A model generated the notes under the pieces. The model saw only the letters and a list, made by a program, of their open reading frames with translations. It did no database searches and had not been told where the DNA came from. A DNA stretch of 12,249 nucleotides from Bacteroidota bacterium (GTDB lineage: Bacteria; Bacteroidota; Kryptoniia; Kryptoniales; JAKASW01), in NCBI GenBank assembly GCA_021785235.1, contig JAJYGB010000433.1, positions 1-12,249 on the forward strand. Direction: 5' to 3'. Each line of letters begins with the position of its first letter. The stretch's first letter is position 1. The position numbers and the translations under genes were made by a program. This document shows, one piece after another, positions 5,347 to 12,249 of the stretch.

Positions 5347-6765
5347 TCATTTCACGTCGGATTGGGTATTATTTGCGTCGACGATAGCCGCCGTCATCTC
5401 TGCTTCGGCAACAAGCGTCCCGTCGACGAAAGCCTTCCCGACCATTGTGGCAATCTTGTTCCGTCTCGAGGCCAGTTCGACTTGCATTATCAGCTGGTCT
5501 CCCGGTATGACGGTTCTCCTGAACTTCACATTGTTCATCGACATGAAGTAGACGAGCTTGTCGCCGGGATTATCCATCCCATTGAGGAGGAGTATCCCGC
5601 CGGTCTGCGCCATCGCTTCCACGATCAGAACACCTGGCATTACGGGCTTTCCCGGGAAATGTCCCTGGAAGAACGGTTCGTTAGTAGAGACGTTCTTCAC
5701 GCCGACAACCTTCTCGTCGAGCTTGAAATCGACGATCTTATCGACGAGGAGGAACGGGTACCTGTGAGGGAGTATCCGCTTGATAGCTTCAATATCGAAT
5801 ATGACGCCTGCGGTCTTAGTGAACTGGTATCTCTTGACAATCTTCTTCTGCTGGTACAGCTTCCTGATTTTCTTGGCGAACTCCACATTGTGCGGGTGGC
5901 CGGGCCTGGCGGCGAGAATCTGCGCCTTCATCGGCGCGCCAACCAGCGCGAGGTCACCGATTAGATCCAGGAGCTTGTGGCGCGCAGGCTCGTTCTTATA
6001 CCTCAGGGTCTTGTCGTTCAATATCCCCGTCGATCCAAGTATGATCGATCCGTTGATGCCGAGCTTATTGGCAAGTTTCTTCAATTCAGCGGGTTCCATC
6101 TCGTCGTCCACAATCACGATCGCGTTATCGAGGTTCCCTCCCTTGATGAGCCCGTTCTCACGGAGCATCTCGACCTCTTTAAGGAAGCAGAAGGTTCTCG
6201 CGGTAGAGAATTCGTTTACAAACTCATCCTCCAGCGAAAACATACCCGTGTGCTGGCTGCCAAGTGCCGGATTCTTATAGTCGATCATTATAGTGGCTCT
6301 GAAATCGTCGAGCGGGAGCGCCACCATCTGGACGTCCTTCTTCTCGTTCAGGTATTCCACCGTCTGGTCGATTATGAGATAGTCTTTCGGCGCGTCCTGC
6401 ACGGTGAATCCAGCCTTGAGGAGAACATCGACGAACGGCTTCGCGCTGCCGTCCCCAACCGGCGGTTCCGGAGCATCCAGCTCAATCATCACGTTGTCTA
6501 TCTCGAGCCCGGCGACGGCGGCGAGGACGTGCTCAACGGTGTGGACCTTCACGTCCCCGATTCCGAGGGTCGTGCCGCGCGATACATCCACGACGTAATC
6601 CGCGAGCGCGGGTATCTCCGGATTTCCCCCGACGTCCGTCCTGCGAAAAACTATCCCGTGGTTCTCCGGAGCGGGAAGGAACGTGATCGTTGATTCACAT
6701 CCCGTGTGAAGCCCGACCCCTGAGATTGAGACTTTATTTGAAATGGTACGCTGTTGAACAAGCAT
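5347..6765 (-). CDS. lpxC/fabZ: Bifunctional LpxC deacetylase / FabZ 3-hydroxyacyl-ACP dehydratase
   Basis: A 472-residue fusion of two enzymes. Residues 1 to about 310 are LpxC, the zinc deacetylase of UDP-3-O-acyl-GlcNAc and the committed step of lipid A synthesis. Zinc ligands are His79 (in HTVEH, next to the base Glu78), His263 and Asp267 (RHKLLD), and the catalytic His is His290 (PGHPHN). Residues about 325-462 are FabZ, which dehydrates 3-hydroxyacyl-ACP in fatty acid elongation: ILPHRYPFLLVDKI (331-344), then FFQGHFPGKPVMPGVLIVEA (365-384) with His369 and Glu383. Both active sites look intact, so both activities are likely. The fusion is known from Bacteroidota and relatives, and it joins two enzymes that compete for the same hydroxyacyl-ACP pool. 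It starts 8 nt after the lpxD stop, with AAGGAG 11 nt upstream of the ATG. Confidence 0.97.
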   Translation of the reverse strand: MLVQQRTISNKVSISGVGLHTGCESTITFLPAPENHGIVFRRTDVGGNPEIPALADYVVDVSRGTTLGIGDVKVHTVEHVLAAVAGLEIDNVMIELDAPEPPVGDGSAKPFVDVLLKAGFTVQDAPKDYLIIDQTVEYLNEKKDVQMVALPLDDFRATIMIDYKNPALGSQHTGMFSLEDEFVNEFSTARTFCFLKEVEMLRENGLIKGGNLDNAIVIVDDEMEPAELKKLANKLGINGSIILGSTGILNDKTLRYKNEPARHKLLDLIGDLALVGAPMKAQILAARPGHPHNVEFAKKIRKLYQQKKIVKRYQFTKTAGVIFDIEAIKRILPHRYPFLLVDKIVDFKLDEKVVGVKNVSTNEPFFQGHFPGKPVMPGVLIVEAMAQTGGILLLNGMDNPGDKLVYFMSMNNVKFRRTVIPGDQLIMQVELASRRNKIATMVGKAFVDGTLVAEAEMTAAIVDANNTQSDVK

Positions 6766-6773
6766 CTATACTG

Positions 6774-7808
6774 CTACTCCTTGTTGGTCAATTTCTCTAC
6801 TTTTTGCTGAAGAGCGGTGAACTCTTCGATGATCTTCGGCAGCATCCTCAGCGCGCCTTCAATACGCTTGGATTCGCGAATCTCCTTCGCAGGAATTCCG
6901 AAAAAGATTTTACCGGGCTCTTTGATCGACTTCGAGATTCCGGATTTCCCGGCAATCGTCGTGCGATCGGCTATCTCCAGGTGGCCAACTATAGCGACCT
7001 GACCGGCGAGAACGCAGTTCTTGCCGAGCTTTGTGCTTCCGGCGATCCCAGACTGAGCGGCTATCACCGTGTTTGCGCCTACGACAACATTATGTGCGAT
7101 CTGGACGAGGTTATCAATCTTCACACCGCGGCAGATCCGAGTTTCGCCGAGCGTTGCCCTGTCAACGGAACAATTCGAGCCGATCTCGACGTCGTCCTCA
7201 ATGACCACTCTACCGAGTTGAGGAATCTTATCGTAAGTTCCGTCCTCCTTCGGAGCGAAGCCGAACCCGTCGCTACCGATCACCGTTCCGCTGTGAATTA
7301 TGACGTTCTTCCCTATCCTGCAGCCCTGGTAAACGGTCACATTGGGATAAATGAGCGAATTCTCTCCTATCTCCACATCCTCACCGATGACCGAGCCGTG
7401 CGAGATCTTCACTCCGTCCGCGATTCTCGCGTTATCCAGGATGCATACGAAGGCTCCGACGCGGACATCTTTCCCGATGACCGCTTTCGGAGAAATGTAC
7501 GCGACCGGATTTACTCCGGCAGAGAGAGGCTCCGGCGGAGGTATCATCGCTTTAAGAGTGAATACAAAAGCTACGTATGGATCCTTGGCTCTCAGGAGCG
7601 TCATACCGGGACGCTTCCCCTTGAAATCCTCGGAGACTATTACCGCGGACGCCCCCGTCGTATCGAAGTATTTTTGGTACTTCGGGTTGGCCAGGAAAGT
7701 AATCTCTCCTGGCCTGGCATCTTCGATCTTTCCTATTCCGGATATTTCAACTTCGGCATTGCCATCGACGCTCGCTCCGATGAGTCTGGCTATGTCGGAG
7801 ACCTTCAT
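6774..7808 (-). CDS. lpxD: UDP-3-O-(3-hydroxyacyl)glucosamine N-acyltransferase
   Basis: A 344-residue left-handed beta-helix acyltransferase of normal length. It transfers a second 3-hydroxyacyl chain from ACP to the free amine made by LpxC. The N-terminal uridine-binding domain covers about residues 1-100, including DARPGEITFLANPKY (31-45). Hexapeptide repeats follow to about residue 295, with the family motif GSDGFGFAP (179-187) and catalytic His in LVQIAHNVVVG (His240, counted from a TTG one codon upstream). The C-terminal helix (LRMLPKIIEEFTALQQKVEK) is a probable coiled coil. I chose ATG at 7808 rather than the TTG at 7811: the ATG overlaps the TGA of the upstream ompH gene as TGATG, a normal coupling signal. 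No strong Shine-Dalgarno is seen, consistent with coupled translation. Confidence 0.96.
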   Translation of the reverse strand: MKVSDIARLIGASVDGNAEVEISGIGKIEDARPGEITFLANPKYQKYFDTTGASAVIVSEDFKGKRPGMTLLRAKDPYVAFVFTLKAMIPPPEPLSAGVNPVAYISPKAVIGKDVRVGAFVCILDNARIADGVKISHGSVIGEDVEIGENSLIYPNVTVYQGCRIGKNVIIHSGTVIGSDGFGFAPKEDGTYDKIPQLGRVVIEDDVEIGSNCSVDRATLGETRICRGVKIDNLVQIAHNVVVGANTVIAAQSGIAGSTKLGKNCVLAGQVAIVGHLEIADRTTIAGKSGISKSIKEPGKIFFGIPAKEIRESKRIEGALRMLPKIIEEFTALQQKVEKLTNKE

Positions 7809-8398
7809 CAATGACCCGGATTCTGAGGATTCGTTGAAGGCGGTGTTGTCATCGGTGAAGTGGTAGTCGAAGGTATCTTGAGCTTGTCCAGCACCTGCTG
7901 CGTGAGATCGTATTTCGGATTCGAATACATCAGGAGTACCTGGCCGCTCTTGTCGAATATGTAATCGTAATCGCCTTCTTTAGCGACATCCTGGATTGCC
8001 TGCAGAACCTTTTCCTGAACGGGTCTCATGATAGTGTTCTGCTGCTGTGCAAGATCTCCGTTCGGGCCGAACCTTTGGTTCCTGAGGTCCATTATTTTTT
8101 TCTGCATATCGCCAAGTTTCTGCTCTTCCTGAATCCGGGCCTGTTCCGGCAGAATGAGGCGCCTTCGCTGGTAGTCATCAGATTCCTGCTGAAGGTCACT
8201 CTGCATTTTGTTGATTTCCGTCTGCCACTGGCTGACGAACGCATCGAGTTTCGCCTGCGCCTCGATGGCTTCAGGGAGCTTCTTCATGATCTCCTGGGTG
8301 TCGATCCAACCGATTTTCTGCTGAGCGAAACCCAACGTGCTGGAAAGAAGGATAAAGGCAGAAACGAGCGACCATAATTTCAAATCTCTCGTTTTCAT
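7808..8398 (-). CDS. OmpH/Skp-family periplasmic chaperone, second copy
   Basis: A 196-residue exported protein. A signal peptide covers residues 1-25, with predicted cleavage after GFA. The mature start QQKIGWIDTQEIMKKLPEA matches the Skp/OmpH pattern, followed by long charged and Gln-rich helices (about 42-142) that form the grasping coiled-coil arms of Skp. The end of the fold is DYDYIFDKSGQVLLMYSNPK (143-162), then YDLTQQVLDKL. Skp-like proteins hold unfolded outer-membrane proteins in the periplasm and hand them to BamA, encoded just upstream. A Pro/Thr/Ser-rich tail (175-196) follows the fold and is absent from the neighbouring paralogue; it is probably disordered. The ATG lies 4 nt after the stop of the first copy, and its own stop overlaps the lpxD start. 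Confidence 0.92.
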   Translation of the reverse strand: MKTRDLKLWSLVSAFILLSSTLGFAQQKIGWIDTQEIMKKLPEAIEAQAKLDAFVSQWQTEINKMQSDLQQESDDYQRRRLILPEQARIQEEQKLGDMQKKIMDLRNQRFGPNGDLAQQQNTIMRPVQEKVLQAIQDVAKEGDYDYIFDKSGQVLLMYSNPKYDLTQQVLDKLKIPSTTTSPMTTPPSTNPQNPGH

Positions 8399-8402
8399 GA
8401 TT

Positions 8403-8957
8403 TTACTTTACCACCTGTCTCGTTAAGATATCGAGCACTTTGTATGTAAGATCGTAGTCGGGATCTGCGTAGAGAATTACCGCCGCCTGGTCGCTCTTGT
8501 CGAGAACGAACTGCATCTTCTCTGCCTTGGCAACGCGGGCGATAACGCCGTACACTTTGTCGCGGATCGGCTTCAGAAGCAGTTCCCGGGTCTGGTCGAG
8601 TTCGCCGCCCTGACCGACTTTCTCCTGCCGATATGCCAATATCTGCTGCTGAAGAGCGTTTATATCCTGCTGTGCCTGCTGCTTGGCCTGATCGGTCATC
8701 ATCGCCGACTGCTTGGTGTAGGAGTCGACCTTCGTCTGGTACTCTTTTGACATCTGGTCGACGGTGTCGCTCCAGGCTTTCATCAGCGCGTCCAGCTTTC
8801 TCTGGGCACCCTGCGCATCCGGCAACTGGTTCAAAATCGTGGCGGAATTAACATAGCCGATTTTCAACGGCTCATTCTTCGGGGATACAGCAAACATGAA
8901 ACCCAATGCCGACAGGATAATCGCCGACGATAGCAGAACAATGAATTTCTCTTTCAC
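8403..8957 (-). CDS. OmpH/Skp-family periplasmic chaperone, first copy
   Basis: A 184-residue paralogue of the next gene. An N-terminal hydrophobic signal covers about residues 1-24 (FIVLLSSAIILSALGFMFAV); cleavage is less obvious than in the second copy, so it might remain as a membrane anchor. The mature part begins LKIGYVNSATILNQLPDA, then a long Gln/Lys-rich coiled coil (about 50-145, notably QAKQQAQQDINALQQQI at 90-106) and the end motif QFVLDKSDQAAVILYADPDY (149-168) plus DLTYKVLDIL. The role should be periplasmic OMP chaperone working with BamA. The start is GTG at 8957, with GAGG 6-7 nt upstream. It follows bamA by 46 nt and precedes the second copy by 4 nt, so the pair are co-translated. 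Confidence 0.92.
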   Translation of the reverse strand: MKEKFIVLLSSAIILSALGFMFAVSPKNEPLKIGYVNSATILNQLPDAQGAQRKLDALMKAWSDTVDQMSKEYQTKVDSYTKQSAMMTDQAKQQAQQDINALQQQILAYRQEKVGQGGELDQTRELLLKPIRDKVYGVIARVAKAEKMQFVLDKSDQAAVILYADPDYDLTYKVLDILTRQVVK

Positions 8958-9003
8958 TTCTAACCTCTCTTTTTGTTTGACATAAAATTAACAGTCCTGA
9001 GAC

Positions 9004-11367
9004 TTAAAAGCTCTTGCCGAACTGGAAATGGAAATGCCAGCCGGAAGGGCCGGATAGCGGTCCGGTGGGGTCGAAACCGTAGCCGTAGTCAAAGCCCACC
9101 AATCCGATCGGGTTTATGAGAATTCTGGCCCCGAAACCGGCGGAACGGTCAAGTTGGAAAAGATTCGTATGGGCAAAATTGGTGTAAACGTTGCCTCCCT
9201 CGGCAAACAGCAACACGTACAGCGGCATCGGGTCCTGCAGGATCGAGAAGCGCAATTCCATCGTCTGCTTGAACATCACGTTGCCGCCTGTCGGATTTCC
9301 GTTCGCATCCTTCGGGCCCACGCTCTGGTCTGCATATCCCCTCAGCGGGGTGGTCGAGATGTAGCCGAGGCCGGTCCCTCCCATATAAAACATCTCTAGC
9401 GGCGGCACGGACAGATGGGGTTTCACCGCGCCGATGACACCGAATATTGTCCCGCTGTAAAGCACGACCCGGTTCGAACCAAACAAAGGCGTGTAAAAAT
9501 CCGCCGTGAATATGTGCTTATGGAAACTTGTTCCTCCGGGAAAGATCGGCGGCCCGGCAATCTCATCAGATAACGATACGTTCGATCCGACCGATGGGAA
9601 TATGGGGCTGTCCGTGCTGTTCCTCGAAATCACCTGAGTAAGACTGAACTCGTCGCTGACTCCGAGGGGATAAAGCGTCGTGGGTCCGCTAATGAAATTA
9701 TTTTTCTGGGCTGTCAGGATCCAGTCGCCGCGGAAATAATCGTCCGGCCATCTCAGCCTGCGTCCAATGCTTATGGATCCGCCGGTCATCCGGTAATCGT
9801 ATGTGTAGATCTGGCGCGTATCGAATACGTTTACGCCGAGAGACGTAGGAGTATTCATGAACCACGGCTCACTGAAACCGAGAGAGAAAGTCCTGTAGTA
9901 GCTGCTGACACCGAACTGCCAGGTGAAATTGAGAGCCTGCCCGGCTCCGCCCTGCAGCGGGTGTTTTATGTCGAAGTTATTGAAGCTAACTCCGATCGAT
10001 CCCGTGAATCCGAAAAGCTGGCTGTATCCGATCGACATGTTGAAGGTGTCGCTCGATTTTTCCTTCACACTGTACGTCACATTCACCGTCGAATCGTTCA
10101 CGATGTAGTAATCCGGCTTGATCTTCTCCGGATCGAAATAGTTCATCTGCGAAAGCTGCCTGACGCTCCTGATAATCAGTGCCCGTGAGAAATAATCACC
10201 CGGTACGGTGAACAACTCCCGGCGGATGACTCTGTCCTGAGTCTTCGTGTTACCATTAATAATGATTTCGCCGACCCTGAACTGGTTGCGCTCATAAATT
10301 CTAATTCTCAGATCCACCGAATCGGGCGGCACCCGCGTTTCCGTCGGCTCGACATTGAATGTCAGGTAGCCGGTGTCCAGGTATAACGACGCCACGTCGG
10401 TCTGGTCTTTATTCCCGCGGAGGTTCTCGTCGAACTTCTTCTTGTTGTAGACTTCTCCGGGTTTGAGTCCGATCCGCTCGTCGAGTACGCTGGTCGGGAA
10501 ACGCGTGTTCCCCTCCCATACGATATGCCTGATGTAATACTTCTTCCCCTCATAGATGTTGATGTGAATAAACATATTCTCTTTGTCGGGGCTGTACCAT
10601 ATGGAATCGGAGATGACCGACGCGTCGATATAGCCATGCTCTCTGTAAAAATCGACGATCTTCTGTTTATCGTCCTCAAATTTTTTCCGTTCAAACTTGG
10701 CGCTGCGCCAGAACATCCACCACACTTTTTCCTTCGTGTCGTCCATCGCCCCGCGGAGATCGCCGCCGGAAAACTCGTGATTTCCGCTGAAAGTGATCGA
10801 TTCGATCTTCACTTCCTTGCCCTCGTCGATGTTCACGACAAGATTGACGGGGGCATCCGCGGTGTCCGCGACCGGCTCGAGCTTGGGATCGATCTGCGCC
10901 AGGAGATATCCCTTATCTTCGTACTTCTTCTTGATGTTGTAAACAAGGGTGCTAAGGTCCTGCGGGTTAACGATCTGTCCCTTGATGAGATTGATCTGCT
11001 CCTTTATGTCTTTCTCGCTCAGTTCGTCGTTGCCCTTAATCACGATGTCGTTAAGCCTCGGGTATTCCTTGACCTTGACGAGGAGGAAGGCGCCGTCACC
11101 GACGCGGTTGTCGAGGAGAACTTCGATGTCCGAGAAGATTCCAAGCGACCAGAGTTGTTTTATCGCCTGACGTATTTTATCGCCGCCCGGTGTGAATTCC
11201 TCCCCCGTCTGCAGTCCCGAATACCTGATGATCGCCGCGGCATCGGTCTGCTTATTCCCCTCGACCGAAATCCCCAGAATTTTCAGGGGTTTAGCCTTCT
11301 CTTCAGTCTGCGCCTGTGCGGTGACAATCATCGAGCCGACCACGAGAAACAAAAAAAGATACTTCAT
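9004..11367 (-). CDS. bamA: Outer membrane protein assembly factor BamA
   Basis: A 787-residue Omp85-family protein, the core of the BAM complex that inserts beta-barrel proteins into the outer membrane. A signal peptide covers residues 1-19 (cleavage after AQA). Five POTRA domains follow at about 28-101, 102-182, 185-273, 276-359 and 362-437; GN-containing turns mark them (VEGNKQ, IKGNDE, FSGNHEF, WEGNTRF, INGNTKT). The 16-strand barrel takes up about 440-787, with FSEPWF (498-503), the conserved loop-6 LRGY (675-678) and a C-terminal aromatic beta-signal ending FQFGKSF. The ATG has AAGG immediately adjacent and GGAAAG 12 nt upstream, so the ribosome binding site is weak. It sits ahead of the two ompH genes, the classical order, and 163 nt after uppS. 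It appears complete and unremarkable. Confidence 0.97.
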   Translation of the reverse strand: MKYLFLFLVVGSMIVTAQAQTEEKAKPLKILGISVEGNKQTDAAAIIRYSGLQTGEEFTPGGDKIRQAIKQLWSLGIFSDIEVLLDNRVGDGAFLLVKVKEYPRLNDIVIKGNDELSEKDIKEQINLIKGQIVNPQDLSTLVYNIKKKYEDKGYLLAQIDPKLEPVADTADAPVNLVVNIDEGKEVKIESITFSGNHEFSGGDLRGAMDDTKEKVWWMFWRSAKFERKKFEDDKQKIVDFYREHGYIDASVISDSIWYSPDKENMFIHINIYEGKKYYIRHIVWEGNTRFPTSVLDERIGLKPGEVYNKKKFDENLRGNKDQTDVASLYLDTGYLTFNVEPTETRVPPDSVDLRIRIYERNQFRVGEIIINGNTKTQDRVIRRELFTVPGDYFSRALIIRSVRQLSQMNYFDPEKIKPDYYIVNDSTVNVTYSVKEKSSDTFNMSIGYSQLFGFTGSIGVSFNNFDIKHPLQGGAGQALNFTWQFGVSSYYRTFSLGFSEPWFMNTPTSLGVNVFDTRQIYTYDYRMTGGSISIGRRLRWPDDYFRGDWILTAQKNNFISGPTTLYPLGVSDEFSLTQVISRNSTDSPIFPSVGSNVSLSDEIAGPPIFPGGTSFHKHIFTADFYTPLFGSNRVVLYSGTIFGVIGAVKPHLSVPPLEMFYMGGTGLGYISTTPLRGYADQSVGPKDANGNPTGGNVMFKQTMELRFSILQDPMPLYVLLFAEGGNVYTNFAHTNLFQLDRSAGFGARILINPIGLVGFDYGYGFDPTGPLSGPSGWHFHFQFGKSF

Positions 11368-11530
11368 CCTTATCAGATTCTTTCCGGAAAAACCATTAGC
11401 TTAAAGGTGTCCGAACAATGCGCTCGCTGTGGGGGACAATCCAACGCGGGCTATTTTCCTTCCTTAGACGAAAAATAAACGCCGCGGTTGCTTCCCTCGC
11501 GAAAATTGCTCACTCTGGTTAATTGAATTA
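11368..11530. other. 163-nt gap between uppS and bamA
   Basis: No gene and no clear terminator are seen. On the minus strand there are AT-rich segments and a TTGTTC followed after about 14 nt by TAATGG, too poorly spaced to call a promoter. A separate promoter for bamA in this gap is plausible from the length alone. The genes cdsA, dxr and rseP, which lie between uppS and bamA in many Proteobacteria, are absent here. Confidence 0.4.
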
Positions 11531-12249
11531 TCAAATCGTCTGGAGGCGTTTTACCTGCTCGCTCACGAGGCCGAATCTTCGTTCCCGCTTCTGGAAATCG
11601 GTTATCGCCTCGTAGAGCTGTCTCCTGCGGAAATCGGGCCAATATACTTTCGAAAAGTAAATCTCCGTGTATGCGGACTGATACAACAAGAAGTTGCTTA
11701 TTCGGAACTCGCCGCTTGTTCTGATCAGGAGATCCGGATCCGGCATAGCCGCGGTATACAGGTACTTCGAAAAGAGACTCTCACTTATCTCGTCCACGTT
11801 TATTTTGCCGCTCGCCACATCTGCTGAAATTTTCCTTGCCGCTTCCACAATTTCACGTCTGCCGGAATAGCTCAACGCGAGATTAAGGTTCAGCCCTGTA
11901 TTCCGACTCGTTCTCTCAAAGGCATCAACCAGCTCACGTTGTACTCCCGCCGGCAACAACTCAATGTCGCCGATCGCTGTAAGGCGGACGTTGTTCCTGT
12001 AGAGTCTGTCGGTCTCATCCCGAAGCGCCTTCACGAGCAGCCTCATCAGCGTGGAGACTTCCTGCATCGGCCGTTTCCAGTTCTCCGTCGAGAAAGTGTA
12101 GAGCGTAAGACACTTCACACCGAGCTGGCCGCACGCCTCGACGATATCACGGACGGAGTTTACGCCTTCACGGTGTCCCGCAACACGGGGCAAGGCACGC
12201 TGCTTCGCCCATCTACCGTTGCCATCCATGATGATAGCGATGTGCTCGG
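11531..12249 (-). CDS. uppS: Isoprenyl transferase / undecaprenyl diphosphate synthase, 5' end cut
   Basis: A cis-prenyltransferase of the UppS family, cytosolic and membrane-associated. It adds isoprene units to farnesyl diphosphate to make the C55 lipid carrier for peptidoglycan and O-antigen. Family motifs are clear: the substrate-binding MDGNGRWA with catalytic Asp, GHREGVNSVRDIVE, TLYTFSTENW, and PDPDLLIRTSGEFRISNFLL near the C-terminus. The reading frame stays open upstream of the MDGNGRW Met: the codons to 12245 read E-H-I-A-I-I, exactly the usual residues before this motif. That Met at 12229 is therefore internal, and the true start lies beyond the right edge of the window. At least 238 residues are present, so only a short N-terminus is missing. 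It is the most upstream gene seen and may share a transcript with bamA. Confidence 0.96.
   Translation of the reverse strand, partial: EHIAIIMDGNGRWAKQRALPRVAGHREGVNSVRDIVEACGQLGVKCLTLYTFSTENWKRPMQEVSTLMRLLVKALRDETDRLYRNNVRLTAIGDIELLPAGVQRELVDAFERTSRNTGLNLNLALSYSGRREIVEAARKISADVASGKINVDEISESLFSKYLYTAAMPDPDLLIRTSGEFRISNFLLYQSAYTEIYFSKVYWPDFRRRQLYEAITDFQKRERRFGLVSEQVKRLQTI

Noticed and set aside
5329..6693. Two plus-strand open frames opposite lpxC-fabZ
   Set aside because: Both lie wholly over a well-supported gene and have no family motifs.
6690..7814. Long plus-strand open frame (374 codons) opposite lpxD
   Set aside because: It mirrors lpxD almost end to end, shows no recognisable domain, and lpxD has clear catalytic motifs; it is an antisense shadow.
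8899..8911. AAACCCAATGCCG, identical to part of the csp terminator arm
   Set aside because: A 13-nt match within the signal-peptide codons of an ompH gene; no second arm is nearby, so it is probably coincidence.
10525..11478. Plus-strand open frame of 317 codons opposite bamA
   Set aside because: Antisense to the POTRA region of bamA, with no domain or ribosome binding site that supports it.
1..12249. CRISPR array, insertion sequence, phage or defence system
   Set aside because: No spaced direct repeats, transposase, integrase or defence-gene motifs were seen on either strand.

Overview
All of the genes in this window lie on the minus strand, so transcription runs from right to left. The content is housekeeping: envelope biogenesis, cofactor synthesis and RNA metabolism. 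Three marks suggest a Gram-negative bacterium of the Bacteroidota/Chlorobiota/Ignavibacteriota (FCB) kind: a complete early lipid A pathway next to BamA and Skp-like chaperones, an LpxC-FabZ fusion protein, and a YbeY whose third metal-binding His is replaced by Asp. The lineage is an inference from protein features; no rRNA gene is present to confirm it.

Right part (about 12249 to 2888), in order of transcription: uppS (undecaprenyl diphosphate synthase, cut by the window edge), bamA (outer-membrane protein assembly), two tandem ompH/skp periplasmic chaperone genes, lpxD, a fused lpxC-fabZ, lpxA, a LipM/LplA-family octanoyl/lipoyl transferase gene, and panB (pantothenate synthesis). From the first ompH gene to panB the gaps run from a 1-nt overlap to 31 nt, which indicates one operon. 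bamA is 46 nt upstream of this set, and uppS is 163 nt upstream of bamA. The operon makes lipid A, supplies the OMP insertion machinery and its chaperones, and ends with two genes tied to ACP/CoA chemistry.

Middle (2887 to 1418): a small protein with zinc-finger modules and a DUF2007-like C-terminus, then a 457-nt gene-free stretch, then a cold-shock protein gene. The gene-free stretch has a good promoter (TTGACA, 17 nt, TAAATT) that would give the csp mRNA a leader of about 260 nt. A perfect 11-bp inverted repeat terminator follows csp.

Left part (1417 to 49): an unrecognised 143-residue protein whose stop overlaps the GTG start of ybeY, then ybeY (rRNA maturation endonuclease), then a DUF494/Smg gene.

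I found no mobile elements, CRISPR arrays, tRNA or rRNA genes, and no clear sign of horizontal transfer. I also saw no convincing novel multi-gene system. The items most worth a second look are the unknown gene coupled to ybeY, the long csp leader, and the zinc-finger/DUF2007 protein.
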